A program made the position numbers and the translations under genes. A DNA stretch of 57,763 nt from DAOUFU01 sp034429275 (GTDB lineage Bacteria; Chloroflexota; Anaerolineae; Aggregatilineales; Aggregatilineaceae): positions 1 to 57,763 of the forward strand of contig DAOUFU010000167.1 in NCBI GenBank assembly GCA_034429275.1. The letters run 5' to 3'. Of this stretch, positions 1-8,447 are shown in pieces; the first letter of the stretch is position 1; every line of letters begins with the position of its first letter. The notes under the pieces are model-generated. The model ran no database searches, was not told the DNA's origin, and was given only the letters and a program-made list of their open reading frames with translations.

Positions 1-741
1 ATCATCCCAGGCAGTCAGGAAGAGACGATCTATGCCATCGCCCCGCAGGAATACACCATGGCGGCGGGCGGCACCGAAGGGGCGGTGCGCGGTGAAGACG
101 CAGTCGAAGCGCTGACGGCGGATGGCCAGAAGGTGCTGCTCGACGTGACCGTGATCTCCCGCATCAGCCCGGTCAATGCTAACGAAGTTCACCTGAAATG
201 GCAGGATCGCTACCAGAACGGCCTGATCCGCCCGACTCTGCGCGCTCTCACGCGCGAAGTGCTGGGCCAGTATGACGTGCAGGAAATCTACGGCGCAAAA
301 CGTACCGAACTGGCCACCAACATCAAAGAACAGGCCCAGAGCCGCCTGTCGCGTGATGGGTTTGAAGTGATCGATGTGCTGGTGCGCAACATCCAGTTCT
401 CGGAAGAATACATCAACTCCATCGAGCAGAAGCAGGTCGCGCAGCAGCAAGCACTGGAAGCCGAGTTCCGCGTGCAGCAGCGCGAGCAGGAAGCCGAGCA
501 GCAGCGTGCCCTGGCGCGCGGCCAGGCCGATGCCGTCAAGATCAGGGCCGAAGGCGAGGCCGAAGCACTGCGCCTGATCAACGAGCAGCTCGCGCAGAAT
601 CCGCTGCTGCTCCAGTGGCGCTACATCGAAAACCTGGGGGACAATGTGCAGATGATCATCATCCCGTCGAACAGCCCGTTCCTGTTCGACCTGGAGCAGT
701 TGATGCAGACAGCCGAGGCGACTCCCCAGCCGGGGAACTGA
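1..741 (+). CDS. SPFH/prohibitin-like protein, 3' part
   Basis: The reading frame is open from the first base, so the start lies outside the window and 246 residues are visible. The visible part begins inside the SPFH (band 7) core and continues into a long Glu/Gln/Arg-rich helix (about residues 120-200, with repeated EQ, QQ and EAEA runs) typical of prohibitin and stomatin coiled coils. A hydrophobic C-terminal patch containing VQMIIIPSN follows. The family forms ring-like membrane scaffolds that influence protease and membrane-domain organisation. The N-terminal membrane anchor is not in the window. The next gene is convergent, with a strong hairpin between them. The family call is firm; the exact role is not. 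Confidence 0.88.
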   Translation: MIPGSQEETIYAIAPQEYTMAAGGTEGAVRGEDAVEALTADGQKVLLDVTVISRISPVNANEVHLKWQDRYQNGLIRPTLRALTREVLGQYDVQEIYGAKRTELATNIKEQAQSRLSRDGFEVIDVLVRNIQFSEEYINSIEQKQVAQQQALEAEFRVQQREQEAEQQRALARGQADAVKIRAEGEAEALRLINEQLAQNPLLLQWRYIENLGDNVQMIIIPSNSPFLFDLEQLMQTAEATPQPGN

Positions 742-776
742 TGCCGCTCACGGCCAGAAAAACCGTAGTGATGTGT

Positions 777-800
777 GGGGCGGGGATCACTCCCCGCCCC
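777..800. terminator. GC-rich hairpin between convergent genes
   Basis: A perfect 10-bp stem (GGGGCGGGGA / TCCCCGCCCC) with a TCAC loop sits between the SPFH gene (+) and the amylase gene (-). There is no U tract on either strand, so it would have to act as a bidirectional hairpin-only or factor-assisted terminator. Confidence 0.6.
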
Positions 801-819
801 GTAATGTGACGCCGCGTGC

Positions 820-3800
820 CTAGGGGCACTTATCCAGGTCGCGCCACTTGGCGACCAGGTCCTCAACGGTCAGATCGACGGTGCCCGCCGTCACCTGGAC
901 CGTGCGGTTGGCGATTTCCTCGCATTCCATCCCCTTCTCGACCGCGTTCCACGATCCGCGCGCGTATTTGTACTGGATGTTTGCGCCTTCGGGAATCTCC
1001 AGCGTGATCGTCCAGTGCTGGTCGTCGATCTGGGTCATGGCCAGGCCCGCCGGGTTCCAGAACGGCAGCGTGTCGGTGCCAAAGTCGCCCGCGATATACA
1101 GGCCGCCCGCGCCGTCTTTAGTATAGTCCGGCACGGTGACCACAAAGGTCACCGGCACGCGCGCCCGCTCAACGGCGACCGATCCGGTCGTGACCGGCTC
1201 CGAGAGGTTGAGCGCGCCATCGACGGCGATCACGGCGTATTCGTACTTGCTGCCCTGGGCAACCCCGCGATCCACGTAGCGAAGTTCGGCATTGGCCGGC
1301 ACGTCGGATAGCACGCGGCTGCCGCCGTCATCCTTGCGGGTGATGCGGTAGGCAACCACGTCCTCTGAGGGCGAGGCTTCCCATTCCAGCGCGACCCCGG
1401 CAATTGACGCCTGCGCCACCGTCACCGAAGCGGGCGCTTCTGGCGCGGTGCTGTCTTCCGGCGCGGCAACGGTCAGGGCCGGGAAGCTGCCATCCGGAAA
1501 GGTGACGACGGTCCAGCTCTCGCCCGCGTTGCTGCTGAAACGGGCTATCGGGCTGAATTCACCCGCCGCTGTCACCGGCAGCAGCGCCGTGTATTCGTCC
1601 GCGCCATCGGCCTCGCCCCAATAGTCCATCGATATCCACTGCGCCTCGCCCAGATCGCCATCTGCCGGCAGCAGAACCGCTTCGGCCAGCACGCCGGGCG
1701 CGGGGCCATCTGTTTCTGTCGCGCCGGGCACCTTCACCGCCGCGCGCAGCTCAACGCTGAGGCCATAAGCCAGCGTCAGGCGGTTGGGCGCGTCTTCGAG
1801 CAGGTAGCGCGCCTCTGCAACCGGCGCGCTGGGGATGGCGACTGCGCTGGCGCTTTGCGCGCCGGGCACCAGTCCATCACTCAGCGCAACCACCCGGTAG
1901 AAGTAGCGGTAGCCGTTGGTGATCTCCGTGTCTACATAGGCGGGATCGTCCAGAATCCACGAGAGGCGCTCGAAGCCGCCGGTCGCTACCGGGCTGCGAT
2001 AGACCAGGTAACCCGATGCGCCCGCGACGGCATCCCAGCTCAGCGCGACGCGACCATCTTCGCCGATGGCCTGCACATTGGCAGGGGCGTCTGGCCCGGT
2101 GAGCGGCGCGCCGTCTACCGTCCACACGCGGCCCCCCAGGGCGGGCACAGTCACGACGGCATAGCCCGCCCCGGTATCGATGGCGTCACCGCCCAGTGCG
2201 GGGGTCAGAGTCAGGCCGGTGGGCAGGTGGAACATCAGCGGCAGCGCCACCCGCTGATCGGCGCTGCTGTTGTTCAGCGCCACCAGCACCGCGTTGCCAG
2301 ATGCGCGATCCACCCGCAGGAAGGCATAGACTCCGGTCGCATCATCCGCCACCAGGGTGATCATCTCGCCTTCGCGCAGGGCCGGATTGGCGTGGCGCAG
2401 CGCGGCCAGTTGCCGGTAGAAGGCCAGCACATCTTCGTCTGGCGGGCCGTAGGCATTGCCCTCGGAGTCCGGCCAGGGATAGGGCGCGCGGTTGTAGGGA
2501 TCGTCTTGCAGCGTGCCGGAGCTATCGGGTCGGCTGGGCGCATCCAGCGCGATTTCGTCGCCGTAGTAGATGGTCGGCGCGCCGGGCAGCATAAACTGGA
2601 GCAGCGCGGCCAGCTTGAGCCGCTGAGTATCGCCGCCCAGCACGAACAGTGCCCGCGAGGTATCGTGGCTGCCGAGCAGGTTCATCATCGCGTGATAGGC
2701 CATCGGCGGATAGTCGGATTCGATGTCGCGCATCAGGCTCTCGAACTGGCCCGGTGTCAGCGCGTGCATCAGGTTATCGCCGTTGGCATCGTTGTCGGTG
2801 AAGGTCTCGGCGTTGGCGAAGCCGAGGATTCCGCGCCGCATCCGGTAGTTCATCACCGAGTCCCACTCGCTGCCGAGCAGCCATTTGGTGGCGTTGCCCC
2901 ATTCCTCGCCGATGATCACACCTTCGGGATTGACATTACGCACGGCCACGCGGAAGCCTTCCCAGTAATCGCTGCCGGGACCGCTGTCGATGTCGCCGCC
3001 GACGTCAAGCCGCCAGCCGCCGATCCCCATCTTGCCCCAGGTGCTCACCACGCTGTTCCGCCCCTGGTAAAAGTAGATGCGCGGGCCGCTGGCGCTGCTG
3101 TCGATCTTGGGGATGCTGTCGAACCCGCCCCAGGAAACGTAATACGTCGCGCCCTGGGGGTTATCGACACAGACCGAAGGCTGCGCCCCGGTCGGCGGCA
3201 CAAAGAAGAACCACAGCCGGTAGCGCGAATCCAGACTCTCGCACGCGCCCACTTCTTCATAGCGGCCATAGCGGTCGAAGAATTTACTGTCGCTCGACAG
3301 GTGATTGAACACGCCATCCAGGATGATCACCATGTCGCGCGCCTTCGCCTCGTTCACCAGCGTTTGGAAGGTGTCGAGATCGCCGAGCAGCGGATCGACA
3401 GCCAGGAAGTCGGCAGTATCGTAGCGGTGATTCGAGCGCGCTTCGAAGATGGGGTTGAGATAGATGGCCGTGACACCCAGCGCTTGCAGGTAATCCAGTT
3501 CCTGGATGATGCCCGCCAGGTCGCCGCCGAAGAAATCGACGTTCCAGCGGTCCTGATATTCACCCGGCTGGCGTGGATCGACCGGCGGCTCGTTCCAGGT
3601 TTCGTGGAAAATCGAGCGCAGCCCGTCGTAAAATTCCAGCGAATCATCGGCGGGATCGTTGGCAGGATCGCCGTTGCGGAAGCGGTCGGGGAAGATCTGG
3701 TAGATGACCGCATTACGCATCCATTCGGGCGTGTAGTAGTCCGGTTTGTAAACGGCGATCTGCCAGCTCAGGTCCGGGCTGGATTCGTAGACGGTGCCGG

Positions 3801-4278
3801 GGCCGCCTTCGAGGGCGGGGAAGTACTGGCCGGGATCGCCGGGGCGAAAGTTGTCCTCATAGAACAGCACTTCGGACCCGGCGTTGATGATGAAGCGGTA
3901 CCAGTAGATGGTCGGCTCTTTGCCGACCTCCAGCGCCGCTTCCCACAGGTCGTAACCATCGGGCGTAGTGGCGACGATCTGCATCGGCAGCATGATCTGC
4001 TTGTGCTGGAAGTCGTTCCACACGCGCACCGAGACCGCGTCCGCGTCCCCCGATGCCGTGCGGAAGCGCAGAATCACCGTGCTCTGCACCGGGACTGCGC
4101 CCAACGGCGTGCGGTACAGATCGCTGAAGCTGTCGTGCAGCATCGCGTCCAGGTTGAGGCCATCGCCGGCTGCCAGCGCGGTGATGCCTCCGCCTACCGG
4201 CAGCAGCCCGGTGCTCAGCAGCGCGGCGATCAGCCACGCCAGGCCCACAGTAGACCAAACTCTTTTCAGTGATCGCAT
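820..4278 (-). CDS. Secreted GH13 alpha-amylase/pullulanase with FN3 and starch-binding domains
   Basis: This is an 1152-residue extracellular glycoside hydrolase that should cleave alpha-glucans. The start was chosen at ATG 4278 because it has a GAGGAG box and opens a signal peptide (MRSLKRVW, a hydrophobic stretch, then ALAAG). Upstream in-frame ATGs lack both. An N-terminal beta-sandwich resembles the carbohydrate-binding domain of neopullulanase types. It is followed by the GH13 barrel, with region I-like GVFNHLS, the nucleophile Asp in GWRLDVGGD (about D425), the acid/base Glu in IGEEWG (about E458) and the third Asp in LGSHDTS (about D539). Two fibronectin III-like modules follow, then a C-terminal domain like starch-binding CBM20/CBM48 modules (VTFVVTVPDYT, IQYKYARGSW). 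Substrate preference (pullulan, cyclodextrin or starch) cannot be read from the sequence. It is transcribed alone. Confidence 0.92.
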   Translation of the reverse strand: MRSLKRVWSTVGLAWLIAALLSTGLLPVGGGITALAAGDGLNLDAMLHDSFSDLYRTPLGAVPVQSTVILRFRTASGDADAVSVRVWNDFQHKQIMLPMQIVATTPDGYDLWEAALEVGKEPTIYWYRFIINAGSEVLFYEDNFRPGDPGQYFPALEGGPGTVYESSPDLSWQIAVYKPDYYTPEWMRNAVIYQIFPDRFRNGDPANDPADDSLEFYDGLRSIFHETWNEPPVDPRQPGEYQDRWNVDFFGGDLAGIIQELDYLQALGVTAIYLNPIFEARSNHRYDTADFLAVDPLLGDLDTFQTLVNEAKARDMVIILDGVFNHLSSDSKFFDRYGRYEEVGACESLDSRYRLWFFFVPPTGAQPSVCVDNPQGATYYVSWGGFDSIPKIDSSASGPRIYFYQGRNSVVSTWGKMGIGGWRLDVGGDIDSGPGSDYWEGFRVAVRNVNPEGVIIGEEWGNATKWLLGSEWDSVMNYRMRRGILGFANAETFTDNDANGDNLMHALTPGQFESLMRDIESDYPPMAYHAMMNLLGSHDTSRALFVLGGDTQRLKLAALLQFMLPGAPTIYYGDEIALDAPSRPDSSGTLQDDPYNRAPYPWPDSEGNAYGPPDEDVLAFYRQLAALRHANPALREGEMITLVADDATGVYAFLRVDRASGNAVLVALNNSSADQRVALPLMFHLPTGLTLTPALGGDAIDTGAGYAVVTVPALGGRVWTVDGAPLTGPDAPANVQAIGEDGRVALSWDAVAGASGYLVYRSPVATGGFERLSWILDDPAYVDTEITNGYRYFYRVVALSDGLVPGAQSASAVAIPSAPVAEARYLLEDAPNRLTLAYGLSVELRAAVKVPGATETDGPAPGVLAEAVLLPADGDLGEAQWISMDYWGEADGADEYTALLPVTAAGEFSPIARFSSNAGESWTVVTFPDGSFPALTVAAPEDSTAPEAPASVTVAQASIAGVALEWEASPSEDVVAYRITRKDDGGSRVLSDVPANAELRYVDRGVAQGSKYEYAVIAVDGALNLSEPVTTGSVAVERARVPVTFVVTVPDYTKDGAGGLYIAGDFGTDTLPFWNPAGLAMTQIDDQHWTITLEIPEGANIQYKYARGSWNAVEKGMECEEIANRTVQVTAGTVDLTVEDLVAKWRDLDKCP

Positions 4279-4342
4279 GATGCGCTCCTCTTCACAAATC
4301 ATGTTTATTGATCGGACGGGCCACAAAAGCCCCTTCACTCTG

Positions 4343-4348
4343 ATTATA
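4343..4348 (-). promoter_or_regulatory. -10 box for the amylase gene
   Basis: TATAAT lies 64 nt upstream of the chosen amylase start on the minus strand. About 17 bp further upstream is only a weak -35-like TTTTAT. This implies a 5' leader of roughly 58 nt. Confidence 0.5.
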
Positions 4349-4441
4349 ACCGGACTGTGCGCCGAATAAAACCGGTTTACTCCATGCGCCAGGGCAACGC
4401 ATCACAACCCGGACATTGCCGGAGGCCGAAGTCATCTGGCT

Positions 4442-4516
4442 AGAGAAAAGCAAAGAACGCTGAAGCGCCCTCTTTTTTCAGCACCTCAGCACCAATGACG
4501 GTGCTTTGCTTTCTCT
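4442..4516. repeat. Nested inverted repeats in a divergent intergenic region
   Basis: An outer imperfect inverted repeat (AGAGAAAAGCAAAG at 4442-4455; CTTTGCTTTCTCT at 4504-4516, one bulged A) encloses two smaller stems: GCTGAA/TTCAGC (4459-4464/4477-4482) and AGCACC/GGTGCT (4488-4493/4500-4505). The last stem shares two bases with the outer arm. The whole could fold as a three-way junction. It lies in the 375-bp divergent gap between the amylase and MFS genes, away from any stop codon, so a terminator role is unlikely. I recognise no known RNA family. Confidence 0.5.
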
Positions 4517-4568
4517 GAGCCTGCGCCCTTCAGGGTCAGGCGATGCCCCACTTGGTCCGGTATGGCTC

Positions 4569-4597
4569 TTGACAAGTGGTGGGCCGGGGGTTAAATA
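4569..4597 (+). promoter_or_regulatory. Sigma70-like promoter for the MFS gene
   Basis: TTGACA (4569-4574), a 17-bp spacer and TAAATA (4592-4597) lie 56 nt upstream of the MFS start codon. The -35 is perfect; the -10 is weak. Confidence 0.5.
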
Positions 4598-4653
4598 CGA
4601 CCCGTTCCGCGTTCCGGCGGTGGCACGGTCCTGAGAGGAGCATTTCCCCGCGT

Positions 4654-5853
4654 ATGTCGAAAAACCTCATCCTTGTGATCTCGTGTGTCAGCTTTCTGGC
4701 AATGGGCTGGTTGATCGGTGCGCTTGGCCCGGCGCTGGAGAATCTCTCGGACCAGACCGGCAGCGATCTGGCGACCATTGGCGCGCTGTTCACCGTCACT
4801 TTTCTGGGCGGGCTGGTGGCCCAGGTGCTCACCGGGCCGATCAACGATCGCTTCGGGCAGCGGACCGTTCTGCTGCTGGGGGCCGCCCTGCTCGGCCCCA
4901 GCGCGGTTGGTGTCGCGCTCAGCCATAACCTGTGGCTGACCCTGTTCCTGGGCGCGCTCTGGGGCCTGGGCTTTGGCGCGCTCGATGTCGGGCACAATGT
5001 GCTGATCGCCGAAGTGTTCAACGGGCGGAACGGGATCATGAACCTGCTGCACGCATTCTTCGGCATTGGCGCGTCGGTGGGGCCAGCCGTCGCCGGGGTG
5101 ATGCTCAACTGGCAGGGGACCGCGATCCCGGCGATCTGGATCGGCGGCGGGTTGACCCTGCTCACGCTGCCGTTTGTTTACCGGCTGCCGCACGGCCTTG
5201 TGCGCCGCGAAGATGGCACGAGTGACGCCGCGAAAGTGCAGGCGAGCGCCTTCAGCTATCGCGTGCCGCTGCTGTGGCTGCTCAGCGCGGTGATGATGAT
5301 CTACGTGGGGATTGAAGTCGGCCTGGGCGGGTGGATGCCCGATTACCTGGACCAGACGACCGGCCTCAACAAGGACGCAACCGCCTTTGCAACGGCGGGC
5401 TTCTGGTTTGCGCTGACCGGTGGCCGAGCGCTGATCGCGGTGGCAGGCAGCCGGTTCACCCCGCTCCAGGTGCTGTGGATCAGCATCCTCGGCTCGGCGC
5501 TCGGCGGGCTGATCCTGATGATCGGCACGGGCAGCGCGACGCTGTCCATTGCGGGGATGCTGCTCAGCGGGCTATGTTATGGCCCGATCTACCCGACGAT
5601 TATGATCGTGGTCACCGGCACCTTCCGCAGCGGACCCGGCAAGGCCGCCAGCGTGGCAGCGGCGATGGGCAGCCTGGGCGGCGGCGCGCTGCCCTGGATG
5701 CAAGGCATTTTGCTCGACAAAGTGAGTGCCACGTCCAGCGTGATCTTTGTGGGGACGGGCGCGCTGATCATGCTGACTCTGTGGATGCTGGCGATTCAGC
5801 GCCTGCCCCGGCACGGCGTCGCCTCGCAGGTGGATGTGATCCCGGCACGCTGA
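4654..5853 (+). CDS. MFS transporter
   Basis: This is a 399-residue integral membrane protein with about 12 hydrophobic segments. The loop between segments 2 and 3 has GPINDRFGQRT, the MFS motif A (GxxxDRxGRR-like). The first segment (VISCVSFLAMGWLIGALGP) and the duplicated halves are typical of the superfamily, in the FucP/YfkF-like range. ATG 4654 was chosen because a GAGAGGAG box lies about 12 nt upstream; the frame is open further upstream but has no better start. It diverges from the amylase gene, so sugar or oligosaccharide uptake is possible, but nothing in the sequence fixes the substrate. Confidence 0.85.
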   Translation: MSKNLILVISCVSFLAMGWLIGALGPALENLSDQTGSDLATIGALFTVTFLGGLVAQVLTGPINDRFGQRTVLLLGAALLGPSAVGVALSHNLWLTLFLGALWGLGFGALDVGHNVLIAEVFNGRNGIMNLLHAFFGIGASVGPAVAGVMLNWQGTAIPAIWIGGGLTLLTLPFVYRLPHGLVRREDGTSDAAKVQASAFSYRVPLLWLLSAVMMIYVGIEVGLGGWMPDYLDQTTGLNKDATAFATAGFWFALTGGRALIAVAGSRFTPLQVLWISILGSALGGLILMIGTGSATLSIAGMLLSGLCYGPIYPTIMIVVTGTFRSGPGKAASVAAAMGSLGGGALPWMQGILLDKVSATSSVIFVGTGALIMLTLWMLAIQRLPRHGVASQVDVIPAR

Positions 5854-5896
5854 GCGGCTGCGGCGTGGCTGCGGTGCGATCAGGCCTGTTGTAGGC

Positions 5897-5951
5897 CGTG
5901 TTGACATTTGCGGATGAAAAGACGAGTGTTCTGAGCGCAAATGTCAACACG
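5897..5951. repeat. 16-bp perfect inverted repeat with a 23-nt spacer
   Basis: CGTGTTGACATTTGCG (5897-5912) is exactly complementary to CGCAAATGTCAACACG (5936-5951). The element fills the gap between the convergent MFS and phosphoesterase genes and ends 2 bp before the latter's stop codon. It is much less GC-rich than the other hairpins in this window. It could be a bidirectional terminator, a palindromic repeat family member or a small terminal-repeat element. Confidence 0.7.
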
Positions 5952-5953
5952 CC

Positions 5954-7192
5954 TCAGTCTTCGGCGTCGAAAAGCGGGCGGGCGTGGTCCATCAGCAGGT
6001 CGATGCGCTCGCGCGGGAAGTCCTTGCTCAGCAGATAGCGCTCCAACAGTTCGTCGGGCAGCAAGCCTTCCGGCGCAGCGCCCAGCCGCATCCGGGCCGG
6101 GCGGTCCACTTCGCGCTGGATCACGGCGACGGTATTGGCTCCGGCAGCCAGCACCGCGTGATGAATCTCGCGGTCTTGCAGCAGCAGGTCGGTCTCCGGG
6201 TCCGCCGTGATGATCACACGCACGACGGCATCGGTCAGGTCGTGCTTGCGGATATGATCGAGCACCACGCGAGTCGGCTCGCCCGTGCCCTTGACGTTCA
6301 CCCGCAGCGTGACGAAAGGCCGCGCCGCCACCGGGACAAATTCCCAGACGGCCCGTCCGCGCTCCACCTCGGCCAGCACAAACCCCTTCGGATCGCGCTC
6401 TTCGCCAAAGTCGATGCGTTCCAGGCTGCCGGAATACACCACCGGCGGCGCACCGACGCGCCCTAGAGTCAGGCACTGGTGCTTGTGGATGTGGCCCAGC
6501 GCGACGTAATCCCAGGCGGGGTCGTCGAGCGTGCTGAGCGGCACAGTGACATCGCGGCCCAACATGACACTGCGCTCGCTGCCGAAGGTCGCGCCGCCCA
6601 CGCTGAAGTGACCGGTCAGCACGCGCGGCATGGGGTACTGCTGGGCATCCTCCGTCAGCGCTTGCAACACCTGTTCCAGCCTGCGCTCCATCATCACGTC
6701 AATCTCGCCGATGGTGCTGCGGTGAGGGATGTCCATATCGGCCAGCAGGTGGCCGCGCATGGGATAGGGCGCGGTGCCGACCAGCACCGGCCCGCGCCGG
6801 GTTTCGATTACCCGGTTGATATAGTCGCGCCCCAGCGTGACATTGGGCACATTGAGCGTCTCATAAATCTCGATGCTGCTGGCGCGCGACTGGATGGCGG
6901 GCAGGTCGTGGTTGCCGACCAGCAGCACCACCGGACAATGCCCGGCCAGGTCCAGCACGCGGAAGGCAAACTCGCGCTGGTAGGTAGGGCTGGGGCTGCG
7001 GTTCTTGAACGCATCGCCCGCAAAGATGACGAGATCGACATCAGCGGCTTTGGCCTTGTCGATCATCTCGTCCATCCGGCGCAGAAAGTCGCGCACACGC
7101 GAGCTAATGCCGGTTTGAGGATCGGTTTTCCCGTAGTTTTCCATGCCGATGTGTATATCGGCGAAGTGCAGCAGGCGGATAGGTTCGCTCAT
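5954..7192 (-). CDS. SbcD/Mre11-like DNA repair exonuclease (metallophosphoesterase)
   Basis: This 412-residue protein carries calcineurin-type phosphoesterase motifs in order: FADIHIG near the N terminus, FAGDAFKNR, LLVGNHDLPA, LTGHFSVGG and LGHIHKHQ. These residues bind the two Mn ions of SbcD/Mre11 nucleases, which process DNA ends together with the SbcC/Rad50 ATPase. The C-terminal domain (VVLDHIRKHDLTDAVVRV, then ERYLLSKDFP) matches the SbcD capping and dimer region. No SbcC gene is adjacent in the window. ATG 7192 is preferred because GGTGA lies about 8 nt upstream; GTG 7204 and ATG 7201 are alternatives. Confidence 0.88.
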   Translation of the reverse strand: MSEPIRLLHFADIHIGMENYGKTDPQTGISSRVRDFLRRMDEMIDKAKAADVDLVIFAGDAFKNRSPSPTYQREFAFRVLDLAGHCPVVLLVGNHDLPAIQSRASSIEIYETLNVPNVTLGRDYINRVIETRRGPVLVGTAPYPMRGHLLADMDIPHRSTIGEIDVMMERRLEQVLQALTEDAQQYPMPRVLTGHFSVGGATFGSERSVMLGRDVTVPLSTLDDPAWDYVALGHIHKHQCLTLGRVGAPPVVYSGSLERIDFGEERDPKGFVLAEVERGRAVWEFVPVAARPFVTLRVNVKGTGEPTRVVLDHIRKHDLTDAVVRVIITADPETDLLLQDREIHHAVLAAGANTVAVIQREVDRPARMRLGAAPEGLLPDELLERYLLSKDFPRERIDLLMDHARPLFDAED

Positions 7193-7294
7193 AGGCGGCA
7201 TCACCGGATTGGGTCAAAGGTCAGCGTTCAAGCGAGGGTCATTGTACCTCATTCGCCGGTTTTGAGCCGCAGGCAGGCGGGCCGGCGAATGCGG

Positions 7295-7333
7295 TATAAT
7301 GCAGGCCAATACTGTCCCACAATACTGTCTCAT
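7295..7333 (+). promoter_or_regulatory. -10 box followed by a 13-bp tandem repeat
   Basis: TATAAT (7295-7300) is followed by two head-to-tail 13-mers, AATACTGTCCCAC (7308-7320) and AATACTGTCTCAT (7321-7333), which share 11 of 13 bases. They cover the expected transcription start and early leader of the esterase gene. A direct-repeat operator is possible but unproven. No convincing -35 box is present. Confidence 0.45.
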
Positions 7334-7357
7334 TTGACCCAACAAGGATTTTGCCCG

Positions 7358-8413
7358 ATGACCGACTCACCTTCTCCCCGCCCGCTGTCTCCCCAGTTTC
7401 AGCTTCAGCAGGAACTTGATTATCTGTATGCCACTGCGCCGCGCCGGTTGGCCTTTCGCGCGCAGACGGTCGATGAATTCCACGCCTGGCAGGCCGCGCT
7501 GCGCGCCGAAGTCACCCGAATGTTGGGCCTGACCGGGCGCGCGCTGCCGCTCCAGGTGCAAGCCGAGCGGCTCCAGGCGGTTGATCGGGGCGCGTATGTC
7601 GAAGAAAAGTACGCGCTGGAAGTGGGCGACTCGGTGCCCGCGCCGATGTATGTGCTGGTGCCCAAGACTCCGCCGCCGTACAAAGCGATCCTGGCCTTTC
7701 ATGGGCACTATCCCAGCGTGCATTACATCCTGGGCAACTACCCGGACGAAGAGGAAAAGCGCGAGGCGCTCGCCATCGACAACAATTATGCCCAGGTGCT
7801 GGCCCAGGCCGGATACCTGGTGTGCGCGGTCGAACAGCGGGGCTTTGGCGAGCGGCTGACTCTGCAAACCCACCTGTCATCCTATTTTGAGGTATCGTGC
7901 CGCCACCTGTCATTTGAGTACATGATGCAGGGGCGAAGCCTGCTGGGCGAGCGCATCTGGGATGGCATGGTCGCGCTGAGCTACCTGCAAAGCCGCGCGG
8001 ATGTCGTCCCCGGCGTGATGGGCGCGACCGGGCATTCCGGCGGCGGAACCACCACCCTGTGGATGGCCGCGCTGGATGAGCGGATCACCGTCATCGTCCC
8101 GACCTGCTATTTCTGCTCGTTCAAGCATTCGATCCTGGGTATGCGCCACTGCGAATGCAATTATGTGCCGGGCATCCTCCAATATGGCGAGATGGGCGAC
8201 CTGGCCGCGCTGCTTGCGCCGCGCCCGTTCCGTGCCATCGCCGGCGAGCACGACCCGATCTACCCGGTCGAAGGGGTGCGGCAGCAGTGGGCGACCGTGC
8301 AGCGCGCCTATGACCTGCTGGGCGCAGGCGACCGCTGCTCGCTGGTGGTGCATCCCGGCGGTCATGCCTATCACCACGCACACAGCCAAGACTGGTTTGC
8401 CCGTTGGCTGTGA
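7358..8413 (+). CDS. Alpha/beta hydrolase of the acetyl-xylan-esterase / DLH-like type
   Basis: A 351-residue cytoplasmic-looking hydrolase without a signal peptide. The nucleophile elbow is GATGHSGGG, the acid is probably Asp in GEHDPIYP, and the His lies in HPGGHAYHH, in the usual order. The AFHGHYPS and VEQRGFGE regions match oxyanion and strand elements of large acetyl esterases (Abhydrolase_7/AXE1-like). ATG 7358 follows an AAGGA box by 9 nt; upstream in-frame codons belong to the antisense of the phosphoesterase gene. The PyrK-like gene follows after 34 nt and is probably co-transcribed. The ester substrate cannot be deduced. Confidence 0.8.
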   Translation: MTDSPSPRPLSPQFQLQQELDYLYATAPRRLAFRAQTVDEFHAWQAALRAEVTRMLGLTGRALPLQVQAERLQAVDRGAYVEEKYALEVGDSVPAPMYVLVPKTPPPYKAILAFHGHYPSVHYILGNYPDEEEKREALAIDNNYAQVLAQAGYLVCAVEQRGFGERLTLQTHLSSYFEVSCRHLSFEYMMQGRSLLGERIWDGMVALSYLQSRADVVPGVMGATGHSGGGTTTLWMAALDERITVIVPTCYFCSFKHSILGMRHCECNYVPGILQYGEMGDLAALLAPRPFRAIAGEHDPIYPVEGVRQQWATVQRAYDLLGAGDRCSLVVHPGGHAYHHAHSQDWFARWL

Positions 8414-8447
8414 GATCACGGCCTGCACCTCAAAAGGATCGTTCGCA

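Noticed and set aside
1855..4272. 805-residue reading frame on the + strand
   Set aside because: It is the antisense of the GH13 gene. It is Val/Gln/His/Arg-rich without any domain or membrane pattern, as expected for a shadow frame in GC-rich DNA.
6479..7357. Long upstream extension of the esterase reading frame
   Set aside because: It runs antisense through the phosphoesterase gene. The ribosome-binding site and promoter support the start at 7358.
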